Positions 37,801-50,867 of a stretch of 64,000 nucleotides of DNA are shown one piece after another (the first letter of the stretch is position 1; each line of letters begins with the position of its first letter). The position numbers and the translations under genes are program-made. The stretch covers positions 806,001 to 870,000 of the forward strand of contig NW_008805071.1 of NCBI RefSeq assembly GCF_000004825.1. The letters run 5' to 3'. The notes beneath the pieces are model-generated. The model made no database searches, was not told where the DNA came from, and saw nothing but the letters and a program-made list of their open reading frames with translations. The stretch comes from Heterostelium album PN500 (taxonomy: Eukaryota > Evosea > Eumycetozoa > Acytosteliales > Acytosteliaceae).

Positions 37801-40800
37801 GAAACACCATTTTCAATGATATTTGAGGAATAATAGGCATATGAAAGATTCACTGGAATTGAGAATCCTACACCCGGTTGCAAGTAACAACGAATGCAGT
37901 CAAAGTTGACTGTGGTACGGTATGATTCATTCATGAGAACATATGGGTCAAAGTAGAGACCGTTGTGATATGGATCGGTTGGAACTGGCACTGGATTACC
38001 CTGACCGTCTTCATAGGTGACGTTGTAGTAGCAATCTTCATCGACATCACAATCGACTGTTACATTTAGGAAGAGACTCATATTAAAGTCACTGTATCCC
38101 AGAGGTCCGAGATCGGAACCAACCACCCAGAATTCACTGCCGTTGGCAGTGGGAGTATTGTTGGTCTGGATGACTTGGAAGATGACTGGAACTGGATAGG
38201 TGAATGTTGGTCCGTTGTCATATGATTGATCATCAACTGTTATAGAAACTTGGTTAATTCCCCAGTATGCTGGAATGGTACAAATGGCAGTGTTATCATC
38301 AATTCTAATGGTTGTGTCACAGGGTGTGCCGATGAATATTTCTATGGATGAGTCAGTTTCACCGAATGAAGTACCAGTGACTGTCATCTCTCCTCCACCT
38401 GGTGTTGGTGATGTATTGATGGAAATTGAGGTGATTGTCGGTGCTTTGTGGTCGATAACAAAGTCTTCATTGGCAACAGTTGATTGGTTGCCAACAACAA
38501 TAGAAACTACTTTACCCAGACCAGTTCCATTGGAGGTGAAAACTAATCCTTGGTTGTTGATTCCATTGACAATGAACTGTTCTATCTCATAACCAAATTT
38601 GTCAACAAACAGTAAGGTATCGTCATTGCTGAAACCAAAGTCTGTTCCAAACACAGTTATCTTATCGCCAATGGTTGCAACTGGCCAGTTCAAAGTTGAG
38701 ATAGAAGTAATTGTTGGCAAGTTATAGGTGAAGTTGTAATTGGATAATGGTGTTTCGGTTGGAAGATTTGTGTTGATATTCGAATAACTGATTGGTAATA
38801 TACCAACACCTTGTCCAACTTTACAAATCAATTGGGTGTCAGTTGAGCTGAGGACTTGACATTCCTCATCGCCAACAGTTACTTGAACACCTGATTCCGA
38901 CAGCTTATGACCGACCAAGGTGATTGCATTGCTGTCAGAGTGTGTTGGTCCGTTGGTTCCAGTGATCGATGTGACAATTGGTCCACTTGGACATAAAGAG
39001 AGAATAGCACCACTGTTGAAATCAGTTTCATTGACAATGTTGAATGCACAAAGATAGTTCTTGTAGGTGATGATCGCCAATCCAGTTTGAGCATTCAATG
39101 GTTGAACAAAGAATGTATCGACTTCATTGTACGAGATCTTCTTTCTTGCAACATTTGATTTGATTGACAAGAACTCTTGTGAATATCTCCAAACCTTTTG
39201 GTGTGATTGGATATCCATTCTCAATTCCAAACTCACAAAGTGTTGGATCAACAACTTGCATGAGTGCTTCCAATAACAATGAATTGGAATAGATTGATTT
39301 GAATTGAGAAGAATAGAGGATGTTAAGAGCTTGATTGGTTTCCCAATTGGTGGGTTCTTCCATTGATGAAATCCAGAATGATATAAAGTCTTGAACTTCT
39401 GAGATCGTTGGTATAGCAGTTGAATCAATAGTTGATTGACAAACACCGTGAGAGAGCAATACACTTTCAAAGTCAGAAGAGTTTGTTACTGCTGGAGGAT
39501 TCTCAACAACACAATAAGTGCATTCAAAGATATTGTTGTATTTCATGATGGAGCGAGAGTGTGGAATGATAAGTGGATTGTAAGTTGGCAACAAAGTGAA
39601 CAACGATTCAGAGAATGAAATAATATCCGATTGCAATCCATTGATCTTTGTATTGTTGAGGATATATTTGAATTCAATTTGATTTCCAAAGTTGTTGTCA
39701 CTGTATGGTGGTCTTCTAAGTGTTGGGTCAACATAATCATCGTTTTCATCATCAGTCAAATCCCAGAGGTATGCAGTGATCCATCCTTGAGATAGTACAC
39801 CGTTTCTTCTTGTCATTCTGGAGCTAGTGAATGATTCGAGATTGATCGACTGTCCAGTGGAATCAGTGAGGGATTGGATCATTGACAATGGAAGTGTTGG
39901 TAAAGTCAACTGTCTGAGTTTCATGGCAACAAAGTTTACCATACCTCCAAGCAATGCTTCTGATTTGGAAGATTCAAAAGTATCTAAAGTGAGTGTTGAC
40001 AATTCGATACTAGACGTATTTTGATTCAGTTGAATCAATAAGTCATAACCAATTGCTCGGAACAATGACTGGACATCTAAACTATCCATATTAATCTGGA
40101 TATTGGAATGACCGTTGAGAATTGCATTATTGTTACTTTGGATGGTTAAATCATAATCACCGATCGTTCCAAAACCAAGGTTATCAATTACGCTCTTTGC
40201 CAATTGCAATAGTTTATAGGTGAAGACAATATTCTTTTGGGTGGTCGAAGTGGTTTGTGGGATATAGGTACCAGTGGTATTGTAGGTGACAATCGAAATT
40301 GGTAGACCATTCGAATTTCTAATGACAATGGAGCTGTCAGTTGATTGTAGAATTACCTTGAAAACAGGATTGTAACTACCACGGAATGAGAAAATCGAAA
40401 CGGAATCAGTTTGGTAAGTTTGATTGACGTTTTGATCCAATGGACAAAACTGACCAGTACATCCAAGATTGGAGATACCCAACTTGGTGTTTGGTAGCAA
40501 TGGATCTACAACATCCAAGTAAGTGGCCATTTGACCACTGTTGACATAGGTTGTATCGAATAGCAACTTGGATTTAATGGAGATAAAGAATTGATTCTGA
40601 ATTTGGTTGGAGCATTGCAGTGTTGTACAATTGGTTTGTTGATACTTGAAGATGGTGTCAATAAAGAATTCACCAAACAATACTTGGGAGACACAAACAG
40701 CGAGACCTCCCCCCATAGCAGTCTTGGCGGTGTAGTCACCAAGACAAATATGAGTGTCATTGAAAGCAATGTAACTTCTATCGATATCCGATTTCCATTG

Positions 40801-43800
40801 TGAAAGTTTCACTGAAATATTGTATTTCGAGACAAAACCCGATGACAGTTTGGTCTCTGTGACTCCAATTGCACCGGTTGGAAGTTTATATTTCGCTGGT
40901 AGAGTAATTGATAATGGTAACAATCCAATTGGCGAGAATATATTCTGTTTGTATCCTGAAGAAACAAACACTCCTGACGACCAACTTTGAGAGGTGTAGC
41001 TAACCAATGAGTTGGTGCTAAACAGTGGTGTGAGGAGATTAGCTGTTTCAGTGTTGTATCTGTTACTTGAGTAGATAAATGGTTTGGTGATTTGAATTGC
41101 ATTGATAATATCGGTGGAATCCACAAAGTTGTGGCATAGGAATGAGTGTCCGAGAGAATAATCATCTGATTGAGTTGGTCTAAGATGGTAGTCATTTGGA
41201 AGCCAGCTATCTGGATAGTCAGACGGTGATTTGAATTGTCCATTGGCAAGTGGAATTGGGAAACCTTCCATTGAGTGTTTAATATGGAATCCAGGTGAAT
41301 AGGTGACGTTGAAGAAGGTTTGAGCAACTAGTATTCCTTTACCAAGTGATAGGTTGACATTTGGATTTCCTTTGACAGATCTGGCAAGCTGACCAGAGTA
41401 GTCGTCATACCATGGATGGTCGTTATACATTGCATATCCATTGAACGAATAGGAATCTTGGTTGATCTGATCAAGAGTAATTGCTAAACAACTTGTATTT
41501 GATGAGATGGAAGAGAGGTATTTGACATCTGATGATTCACTATCAAAGTAGATGTATGATTGTGTTTGTGGAATCTTTCTTGCGAACCACCATGATACTG
41601 GTGCACCGCTTGAAGAGAGACATGAAAGTGGTCTGTCGAGAATAGAAAAAGTTGTGGAGTTTGAATGTAATAATCCGGAATAGAACATTACCTCATAGGC
41701 ACCTACTGGAAGCATTGCTGAAGTGCATACAACCGATGATTCAGTAACATTTTGAATGGTACAATTGTAGGTGGCTCCAGAGTTTCTGAGTAATACCTGA
41801 CCCAAACCAACACTCTCATCGAAATTGTCTCCAACAATAGTGAGGGTAATTGATTCACTGGTATTGTGATAAACATAGGTTGGTGATACGTAGTTGACTG
41901 GATATGGATTGATGTATTCAATGTACTTGGTGTTGGACATCAACTCACTGTTGAAGACATTGACTGCGAGAACACCTGGAGTACCAACAACAGGCATCTC
42001 ACAGAATATATACATAGAACTGACTGAATATGGAATACATTCATAGACACCAACAAATACACTAGAGTAACTCTGCATGAATCCACTACCAACGATTGTT
42101 ACTCTGTTTTCACCAAATCTAGTTTCAAAGATATTGGCAACTTGGGGAGAAACAGATGTGATAACTGGTGTTGGATCAATATACTGAATGGGTGCAGATG
42201 CAGTATAAGAATCATCAATATTTTCGACAATCAAAGAGTATGCTCCCTTCGATAACTTTGGTGCGACAACAGTAATATTGTTATAGGTAATCGAGAGTAT
42301 GGTACATGAAACACCATTGATAGTAACATAGGTTCCAAATGCCAAGTATCCAGATCCTTTGATTAATAGTTGAGTGGTACGATCTGAGTACAATGTTTTC
42401 TGGTCGAGTGATGTTATGGTTGGAGTTGGAGGTACGATTGCAATTGAGATGGGATCGGATAGTAGTTGTTGATTTTGAAGATAGAGTCGGACATTTGGCT
42501 CTCCTTGGAGGATAGTCAGCAGTGGTGTACTACATACAATGGTTGTGTAGTTTTGGAAGGTTATAGGACATACACTACCATCATCGAAGTAGGCATAAGT
42601 TAAACCATAGAATCTTGAACCAGTCAATGTAAGGGAATTGACAATTCCATATTGAATTGGTGTTGGTTGATAACTTGAAACCACTGGTAAACCTGGAATA
42701 TACTGTAGGTTAACAACATTGCTTGGACTGGAAGCTCCAGAGGAAACAACAGTAACATTAACAGTGCCAATTGAATTTAATACAACTGAATTGAAAATAA
42801 TACATGTGTTGTTGACAAAAGTTGGTGTGACCAGTGAGATTGAACTTGAAGTGATGTTGATATTGGTGTATTGTAACAAAGCGAAATTACTACCAGTAAG
42901 AGTAACTGGTGTTGGTGTATCAGCTAATACTTGGGAAGGTGTGATACTGTTAACGATTGGAACCGGTGAATTCACTAGGAGAAGTAAGGTGTTCGATACA
43001 ACTGGTGTGTTGATTGCTATCACTTGTTTTTGACCAACGTAATCCATTGTTGGGAGAACACAAGTGGCAGAATTAGCGCTCAACATGTTGGTGGTGTTAA
43101 TGGGACAGTTGATTGGTGTATTTGGAACGAGATCTCTGAATGTAATAAAAGTGAGGCCTGGTACAAAGTTGGTACCGTTAATTGTAATTACATTGTTGAC
43201 GTTGTTAAGAATGGAGGTTGGGGAGATCGATGTCAAGGTTGGTATAGGTGAAACAACATTCACGTAGATCGAGTTTGACAAGTTTGGACCATTGATAACA
43301 TTGACGGCGATGGTCGAACTCACAAGAATGATTGGAACACTGCAGAGAATTTGCGTGGTAGTGGTCGAGAGTACAGTACACGAAGTGCTGCCAACAGTGA
43401 CAACAGAGTATCCACTCACAAAGTTGGTACCTGCCAAAGTAATTACAGAACTGGATCCTGCTTGAATATTTGTTGGATTGACAGAGTTCAGTGTTGGAGC
43501 TGGTGCAGTATAGGTGATTTGTGTGGTAGCGTTTTGATACTCATTGGAAACAACGATGCTGATGGAACCAGTTGCCAAGATCAAAGGAGCGGTAAATGAG
43601 AGTTGGATTGTGCTGGCAATTATTGTGTTTGGAGCTAATGCACCGTTGATGTAGACCTTTGTAACACCAACTTGATAATTGGTACCGATAAGGGTTACAA
43701 TAGATCCACCTGTCATCAATACAGAAGTTGGATTGACACTGGTTACAGTGGGAATTGGTGACTTGTAAATCAAACCAATTGTAGCTGCTTTATTACCATT

Positions 43801-46800
43801 GGCAACTTGGACAGTTTGAGATCCGATGGTTCCAATCAGTTGTGGATTAACAAATGTAACCATTGTGGTGTTGACAACTACGGTTGATGATACCAATCCC
43901 CCATTAAGAGTGAGCTTCAACATATTCGTTTGGAAGTTGGTTCCAAATACACTTACCAGAGTGCCACCAAGATTGGATACAGTGGATGGCGAGATTGAAG
44001 TGATTGTCGGTTGCAATGGAATGAATGTGAATCCAACGGTGTTCGAGGTGACATCAATGTTTTTCAAAGTGACATTTCTAGAGGCATCGATGGGAGCTGG
44101 TGCAACGGTACAAATGATAGTGGTTGGTGTAAACACTGGATTTGAACAACTGAAATAAGTGTCGGAAACAAAGGTGGTAACTCTTGAATCAAATCCGGTA
44201 CCAGTTATGGTTACTACTTGTGCAACATTGTTCAACATTGACGATGGATTGATGTTGGTAATTGTGACAGCTTGTGAAATGTAGTTTATTGAGGTGGAAG
44301 CCATTTGATTGCCATTCGTTATTCTCGCACTTCTTGGACCGTTTTCTGCAATTTCAATGGTGGGGAATATGATGCTGGTGGCCGTTACTGTTGCAGGTAG
44401 TTGGAGGGTACCTACAGAGTCAGTCATGGTGACCTGTGTGACACCATTCATAAAGTTGGAACCTGAAATTGTAACCATAGTGGATTTGACATTGATGACT
44501 GAACTTGGTGAAACAGAGGTGATAATTGGCAATGGTGCATTGTAGTTGACTGAGAAATTGTTGGATTTGAGTGCACCGTTCGACACCCATACATTCTTTG
44601 GACCAATGTAATTGAGTGTTGGAGTGGAACAGATAATAGAGGTTGAGGTTGTCTGTAATACATTGCATGCAACACCATCTACCGATACACTGCTAATGGT
44701 TGAAACAAATCCATAACCGACGAGGGTAATGAGAGTGGCTTGATTTGCCATGAAAGAGGTAGGACTGATTGAATTGATATACGGTTGAGGTGCTGTGTAT
44801 GACAACACTGTATTTGCCAAGAGAGCGGCAGTGTTTCTCACAGATAGTGGAACGGTACCTATTAATACCTTTGGTGGGGCGGTTATTACTAGCTGGGTAT
44901 TGGATTGCTGGCTTGGTGTCATTAGAATGTTATCCAAGTAGACTGAGACCATTCCAACAACGAAATTGGCACCGACGATTGTAACAACAGTCGATTGATT
45001 GTTGAGAACGGCAGATGGATTGAGACTGCTGATGATTGGGACCAATGGTCTAATGTTGAAGGGTAAGGGGTTTGATATATATTGTTTGTTGGTAACGACA
45101 ATATTCACGGTGGCGTCCAACAACTGTGGAGGAGTAATACATACAATCTGGGTAGTTGAAGCACTCATCACTGTACAGTCTGCACTGCCAACCTTGACTG
45201 TTGAAATGCCCAGCTGATATCCGGTACCAAGTAATGTTAGGGTTGTGATTTGGTCAGATACTTGAGTTGTTGGAGAAACAGCTTGGATTGTTGGCTTGGC
45301 TGGATCCAGTAAGATACCAGTTGTATTGGAAACCAGAGTAAGTGTTTTTACTTGCACTGGAACATTACCGGTTGTGGTGGTAATTGGCGAGGAACAAACT
45401 ATGAGGGTGGAGGTTGATGATGTGACTGAACATTGAATTGAACCAAGCGATACGGTCGATACACCCGGTGCAAAGTTGGTACCGATAACACTAACAGTAT
45501 TGACTTGATTGATTGTGATAATAGCTGGCGAAACAGAGGTGATTGTTGGTGTCAAAACATTATAGGTCATAGTATATGGACTTGAATTAACATTTCCATT
45601 GGTAATGATCAACTGTTGAGTACCAGGTGCTGTTTGAGCAGGTGCTTGACACCAAATCAGGTTGCCCATATTCAAAATATTCATATTTGAACATGGTAAA
45701 CCACCGATCTTTACAGATGTCAACCCATTAATAAACATTGAACCATCGATAGTAATGGTTGGAGTAGTAGTAATTGCAATAGTATTTGGATAAATTGATC
45801 TAATACTTGGAATTGGTGCTATAATAATAATAATATTAGTATTAAGATTGTTTTAATTGCAAATTATTTGTATATTTTGTTTGAATACATACGAAGATGT
45901 GTTACATCAAATTTGTTGGATTTAATTCCATTGTTTGTAACATAAACTGGAACAAGACCATAGGAAGTTGGTTGAGCATTGGTATTACATTCGATTGAGG
46001 TTGGTGTTACTGTTTGTTGGCTACAAGATTGTCCGTTGATAGTGGCTGAAGATAATCCATCCATAAATCCAGTACCAATGATACTTATATATCCTGGTGT
46101 ATTAGATGGTACTACATTTGGACTAATATTATTAATTGTTGGTGTTGGTGCTACATGATAAGGAAGTAAGAGTAAGTAAATAATTTAAATCTAATGAAAT
46201 ATTTATATATCTATCTTACCAACAAAGTTAATGGTTCGAGGTGGTGAAGAATTGATTGCTCCATCATTGGATACAACCAATGGATAGTTGCCAAGTACTA
46301 AAACCGAATTGAATGTGACAACCAAGTTACTTGGGTTACAAGATGCGATAGTTAGGTATGGGGCGACTGCACCATTGACTTTAACTACGATCTTTCCACA
46401 AACAAAGAAATTACCGGACAATGGAAAAGCCATTGTGGTGTTGACCAAGATGGGTGGTATTCCTGGCAATGGAGATAGCTGCGGAACTGGATAGCTAAAA
46501 ATAAAAGCCTCTACAGTGGTGCCGGCAATTCCACTTGTTATTGTCACTGGAGTCGGACCACCCAGGAGTAGCACATTATAATTACAGATGATTTGTGATG
46601 GATTAGAACTGACAATGTTACATGGATTTCCGGCAATCTTGACAGAATTTACACCCAGGAAATTCTGACCGCTAATCGTAAGTACATTGTTGGATATTGC
46701 ATTCGGTGCTGGATTCGGAGAGTAACCAGTAACTCTCATTGGAAGCGATATTCCAGTCAAAGCTAAATAAAAATATAGATAAAAATAAAGTTATTATTAT

Positions 46801-46963
46801 TTTTTCTTAATTCCAATCCAAATATAATATAAAGTTAGATTATGTATTTTATTAACCTACATGTTGCTGCATTCGATGTCGAAATAAATAATATTATAAA
46901 TAATAAAAAAGTTGTAGTATTCAATAGAGTCCGATGACTTAAGGACTCCATTTTCAACTTCAT
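28837..46963 (-). CDS. Giant gene B: paralogue of A, secreted IPT/TIG - DNase II-like - mucin/silk protein (about 5,864 aa)
   Basis: Eight exons: 46861-46963, 46220-46762, 45893-46150, 37205-45818, 36111-37139, 30280-36022, 30032-30205 and 28837-29972. The first exon encodes a signal peptide ending ISTSNA. IPT/TIG repeats follow, then a DNase II-like domain (about residues 1,695-2,025), a metallopeptidase-like stretch (about 2,030-2,530), more IPT/TIG repeats (to about 3,870), a Ser/Asp/Gly stretch, (Gly-Ala)20, and Thr/Ser/Gly repeats to the end. No membrane anchor is visible. Five single-base gains break the frame, at 39154-39156, 35968-35970, 35945-35947, 33993-33995 and 33830-33832, each in a run of three. 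Discounting them gives 17,595 nt, exactly 5,865 codons including the stop. Exon 5 has the same length as in A (1,029 nt). A truncated, decaying gene is possible but less likely. Confidence 0.82.
28850..30012 (-). repeat. Ala/Ser/Gly/Thr tandem repeats at the C-terminus of gene B
   Basis: Exon 8 encodes about ten variants of a unit with GAAGSTQESTTSAASGSVSTT. It is compositionally distinct from the Thr/Ser/Asp repeats of exons 6-7 and absent from gene A. A glycosylated extracellular tail is the likely role. Confidence 0.8.
30032..34130 (-). repeat. Thr/Ser/Gly-Asp mucin-like repeats of gene B
   Basis: The region encodes repeated TTTSGDSTTSTTSTTGEPTTVS-type units of roughly 20-26 residues with many variants, including SLTTGESTTSAPTTSDSTVSTTG. 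This is a probable O-glycosylated stalk. Units near 33,500-34,000 are close copies of each other, and two of the frame-breaking extra bases lie there. Confidence 0.85.
34475..34594 (-). repeat. Silk-like (Gly-Ala)20 block in gene B
   Basis: Twenty consecutive 6-bp units (gctcct/gcacca type) encode twenty Gly-Ala dipeptides on the minus strand. They are preceded by a Gly/Asp-rich stretch and followed by SGNHDST. Codons vary between units, which shows selection on the peptide rather than simple recent slippage. Alternating Gly-Ala forms beta-sheet crystallites in fibroins; the same here is an inference. Confidence 0.85.
39740..40620 (-). other. Degenerate metallopeptidase-like segment of gene B
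   Basis: It contains SLFRAIGYDLLIQL, SEALLGGMVNFVA (about 39,925-39,970) and GWITAYLWDLTDDEN (about 39,740-39,795), parallel to gene A and again without an HExxH motif. Conservation of the scaffold without the catalytic residues suggests a structural or binding role, as an inference. Confidence 0.35.
40641..41640 (-). other. DNase II-like domain of gene B, catalytic residues lost
   Basis: It has the same landmarks as in gene A: CLSSSGAPVSWW, YNDHPW, HSMEGFP, LGHSFLC and CLGDYTAK...GGGLAVC. In the two H-x-K positions it reads LGK and IDR, so the second lysine is also gone. Catalysis is very unlikely. Confidence 0.75.
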
Positions 46964-47769
46964 TCTGTCTGTCTAACTCTAGATTTTTTTTTTTTTTTTT
47001 TTTTTTAAGATATTATTTGTGAATGAATGCGAGAGATAGAGATATGAAGGTGAAATTAAAATGAAATGATAAGATACTACTCTACTTAATTTAGTAATAA
47101 ATAAATCGATATATATTAAGATAAAGTATATAAATATTCAGTTCAGACAAAGGTCAAAGAGTAAAGTTATTTTAAACTAATCAATCAATCAATCGATAAT
47201 TAATTTAAAAATAAATATAAACAATTAATTTTTAAATTCGTGATCGATTTGCCTCCTCTTTATTTTTTTGTTTTGTACCAAGATTTAGATTTTGATTGTG
47301 GTGTGTTGGTTGGTGCTTGTGGTGTGTGTATAGATGCCGTATTTGACGACGGTTCACAGTTCGTTTTTGTTTAAAATTAAAAAAAAAAACTAAACCTGAT
47401 CAGTTTGCTTGACTGACCTACCATTGTGTTAGGGTTGAGTTGAGTGTGTGTGTTAATGATTGTTTGTTCAAAAAGTAATGAAAAAAATGAGTCAATTAAT
47501 TTAAATTAATTAAAAAATTTAAAAATAAACTGCTGATATGCATGCCCCCACATGTTGATAGATCAGAAGTTGTTGATAAAATAAAGGGGTTTTTTTTTTT
47601 AAAAGTTTGCGATCGTGGAATCGATCAAAAATATATTTTGGAAGGTTGAGCAAAAAAATAAACTTCCCCCAAAACCAAATTTCTAATACTTTGTGTGTGG
47701 CTTGGTGCTAAGTTTCCTTTCACAATGAAAATTATAGCAAATCAATTAGCCCAAACAAGAAACAATCTA

Positions 47770-47831
47770 CTTTGATATGTTATTTGCAACCAAACTATTG
47801 GAAGCCTTTGTATTATTATTACATATCAAAG
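47770..47831. other. Perfect 11-bp inverted repeat with inner stem
   Basis: The arm ctttgatatgt (47770-47780) is the exact reverse complement of acatatcaaag (47821-47831). The 40-nt loop holds a second small hairpin (ccaa-acta-ttgg). It lies about 810-870 bp upstream of gene B, just before the shared 14-mer. The role is unknown. Confidence 0.3.
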
Positions 47832-47844
47832 CAGAGGAGATTGG

Positions 47845-47858
47845 CTTTTGGGGCAAAA
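47845..47858 (-). promoter_or_regulatory. 14-bp element shared with the gene A promoter
   Basis: This is an identical copy of the 14-mer at 24157-24170, in the same orientation and at a similar distance from its start codon (about 882 bp). It could be a co-regulation site or a remnant of the ancestral duplication. Confidence 0.3.
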
Positions 47859-48050
47859 GTCACAACAACAACTAAAACTAAAAAAAAACATTCTAAAAAT
47901 TCTAAAAACTATATTATTATCTATTTCAATGAAGAATATTTCTAATTATTGGTGTAAGTGAAGTGAACTGTTAATAAGTAAATAAATAATAAATAGGTAG
48001 TTGAATGTTTTATTATCTTTTTTTTTAAAATATACATGTTAAAACAAAAA

Positions 48051-48083
48051 TAAAATAAAATAAAATAAAATAAAATAAAATAA
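48051..48083. repeat. TAAAA microsatellite
   Basis: At least six perfect copies of TAAAA lie in the 3' flank of the TPR gene. This is ordinary simple-sequence DNA for an AT-rich dictyostelid genome. Confidence 0.9.
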
Positions 48084-48307
48084 ATTATAAGTGAAATTAT
48101 AGATAAATATATGATTAACGATTTGATTGGTGATGCCACTAATACTAATTAAGCAGCATTGTATTGTTTAGATTAAAAAATAAAAAAATAAAGTGTTTGC
48201 AAGTTGTTTTTGTGGTGATTCTGAAGTTTTTGGCGGGAAACAAACAAAGAAGATGTTTGATTGTTTTTTATTTTATTTATTTGTTATAACATTTAATGTT
48301 ATATTAT

Positions 48308-50177
48308 TTATAAAGCGCTTTTTGATAATCCCTGTACATATTTATAACGATTTAATAAGTCTATATTCTTTGGTTCAATCCTAATTATGAAAAAAAAAAA
48401 CCAAATTAGTATTGTTATTGTTTAGATTGACTGTTTTAGTAGTACAACTTACTCTAATCCCTTCTCGTAGTCATCTAAGGCGTTCTTTAACAAATCAAGT
48501 TGAAGATGTACCTCTGCTCTACCTAAGTACGAAGTTGGTAGATGTCCAATTCTCTTGTTGATTAAATTTGTAAAATATTCCAACATTTCATGTTTCTCTG
48601 CCATATGTGCTGGTAATGTAAAACAGGTTAGTTCGATTGATTTTGTTATTATAAATGATTGCTAGCTACACTTACCACTTGTAAAAGGTTTGTAAAATGG
48701 TACTCTTGGCTTTTTATCTGATGGAACAGAGATATTGACATTGATTTTGTTGCCACTTGTATTGAGATTAGTAGAATTGTTATTATTGCTGTTCTGGTTG
48801 TTGTTATTGTTGTTGTTGTTGCTATTGACTACTTGTGAAGATGATGTTGATAGAGGTGATGATGAGGTTGATGATGATAATGAGGATGACGATGACGATG
48901 ACGATGATGATTTCTGTTCAGCATTTTTAGAGGGTGCAATCTTGGTTGCGAGTTGTTCGATTTCCACTTGCAATAGTTTCAGTGTCTGCAATAGATCTAC
49001 GTTGCTTGGATTGTCAATGATTGTCTTTCTCATTTCTTGTTCGCGGAGCTTCAGTGTCTTCTCCAGTCCGAGCAAGACCTCCAGGCTATCCGGCTCGTAC
49101 TTGAGAGCAGCACGGAAATCCTTCTCGGCGGCACTGTACTCACCGATCGCCGAGTAGCCAGCACCTCTTCTCAGATATGCTTTCATTCCCTTGACAGACG
49201 GTTGCTTCTCAATGGAAACCGAACAATCGGTAATGGCTTCCAAGTATCTATCCAACTTTAAAAATGAAATACCTCTATTCGAATAATAAAATGGATCTCT
49301 AAAGATACAACACATAGATATAAGTTATTATTAGTAGATGTAATATATACGTTGTTTTGTGTTTTGTTTTCTGTTTACTTACTCTGGATTCAATTTAATT
49401 GCTTTCGTGTAGTGACCGACGGCGGAGATGTAGTCTCTACTCTGAAAGTCAGAGTTTCCTAGTAGTTTCTGTTTCGATGAGAGTGACTCGCTAATGTTAC
49501 TTTTCATCTGTGAATGATACTCTTCGAACTCTGACCATAGATTGCCGTAGAACGATTCACCGGCGGGTATCAACGATGGCATCTGAGTCGGTTTCTCTTT
49601 GGTTTTCTGTGACTTTTCGATCTGGCTGTTTATAAAGTTAGTGAGTAGATGCATTCTACATGGTTCCTCCTCGATTGCCAATATATTAAAATCGCTTAGC
49701 CAATCCAATTGTATACTATAACAGCAATAACAACAACAACAACAATCAAGATAGCATAATTATTACAGTTAATAAAACTATCTATTTTAATTCAATGAAA
49801 TTCAAAACAAACATCATACATACCCTTTGTAAGGTTGTGCATATCTTAGATTAGGTGGTAATGTCTCTAATTTAACAGTTTGCCATAGCAGACGTGATCG
49901 ATGTGATAATCTCATTGCTTTTCGAAGTGGTATACAAGGCGGTATTATATGTACAGCCATATAGTGATCGGAGAATGCCTTTTTAAACTCTTTCGTAAAG
50001 AAATAACCGTATGCTCTACATATATATGCTTTAATACAGTTTGGTTGTATCGATAGTGCTAATGTACAATCAAGTATTGATTTTTTATATTCCTATACGA
50101 TAACATTCATGTTAGTTAGTTAGTGTTAATATTATTCTTTTATAAAGATAAACTTTAGTTTAGTTTGTCGTGACATG

Positions 50178-50212
<35 letters not shown>

Positions 50213-50867
50213 TTACTTGTAATCTTAATTTAGTTATTGCTCTATTTAATAATATTGATACTATAAAAGGTGGATGTTGAGAAGCTAATTGTATTGCAGT
50301 GTTATAATATTCCACGGCTTGTGTGTATCGTTCGTTGTAATATTCATTATTGGCGAGTCGCATCGAACATATCACGGTTTCGTGTGGTGGTTTCAACTCT
50401 TGTTGTAGTTTCAAATAGTTCTTTGTTTGTGAACTCGTTTTTATCTTGAGAATGGTTGTCTCTAGCATCGCTATATCATTGTCCGACAGTTGCATACCGA
50501 GTATCTTATTGATCTTATGACTGTTCTGTTGTTTTTGAATATGTTGTTGTATATGTGATGGTTGATTACTATCATTACTATTCATATCGCTATTATTATT
50601 ATTATTATCATAAATATTACTATTATTACTACTATAATTACTATTGTTATTGTTACTGTTGTTGTTACCAGTGAAATGTGAACTGTCTACATTTATAAAC
50701 TTTTCAAAAGATGATAATAAAGGTGGTGTCGTTGATGTTGTCGAAGCATTGTTGGATAAAGTAACATTGCCGTTTATATTATTATTATTGCTGTTACTGT
50801 TGTTTTTGTTGTTTGAAACATTCGTAGAACTACCACTACTATTCTTCTTTTTTGATTTCTTTGCCAT
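48308..50867 (-). CDS. TPR-repeat protein (701 aa)
   Basis: Six exons: 50217-50867, 49824-50092, 49383-49715, 48676-49298, 48453-48609 and 48308-48380. They total 2,106 nt with all phases consistent. The N-terminus is Lys-rich then Asn/Ser low-complexity. TPR helices follow: YNERYTQAVEYYNTAIQLA, an EYKKSILDCTLALSIQPNCIKAY unit, a DYISAVGHYTKAIKLNPED unit, RYLEAITDCSVSIEKQP, and EYSAAEKDFRAALKYEPDS. A second low-complexity linker (Ser/Asn) leads to a C-terminal helical part with ALDDYEKGLEIEPKN. TPR proteins act as protein-binding scaffolds, often as co-chaperones; no specific partner is visible. No catalytic domain was recognised. Confidence 0.85.

Larger units (their letters stand above)
46964..48307. 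other. Intergenic region; promoter side of gene B, 3' side of the TPR gene
   Basis: About 1.3 kb of AT-rich DNA. It has a poly(A/T) tract near 46983-47006, C-rich and G-rich patches (cccccac near 47545, cccccaaaac near 47666), an inverted repeat at 47770-47831, the shared 14-mer at 47845-47858 and a TAAAA repeat at 48051-48083. The open frame at 47942-48139 is AT-driven and not supported as a gene. Confidence 0.6.

Noticed and set aside
47942-48139. 65-codon minus-strand frame downstream of the TPR gene
   Set aside because: Much of it is the translation of a TAAAA microsatellite and poly(T).
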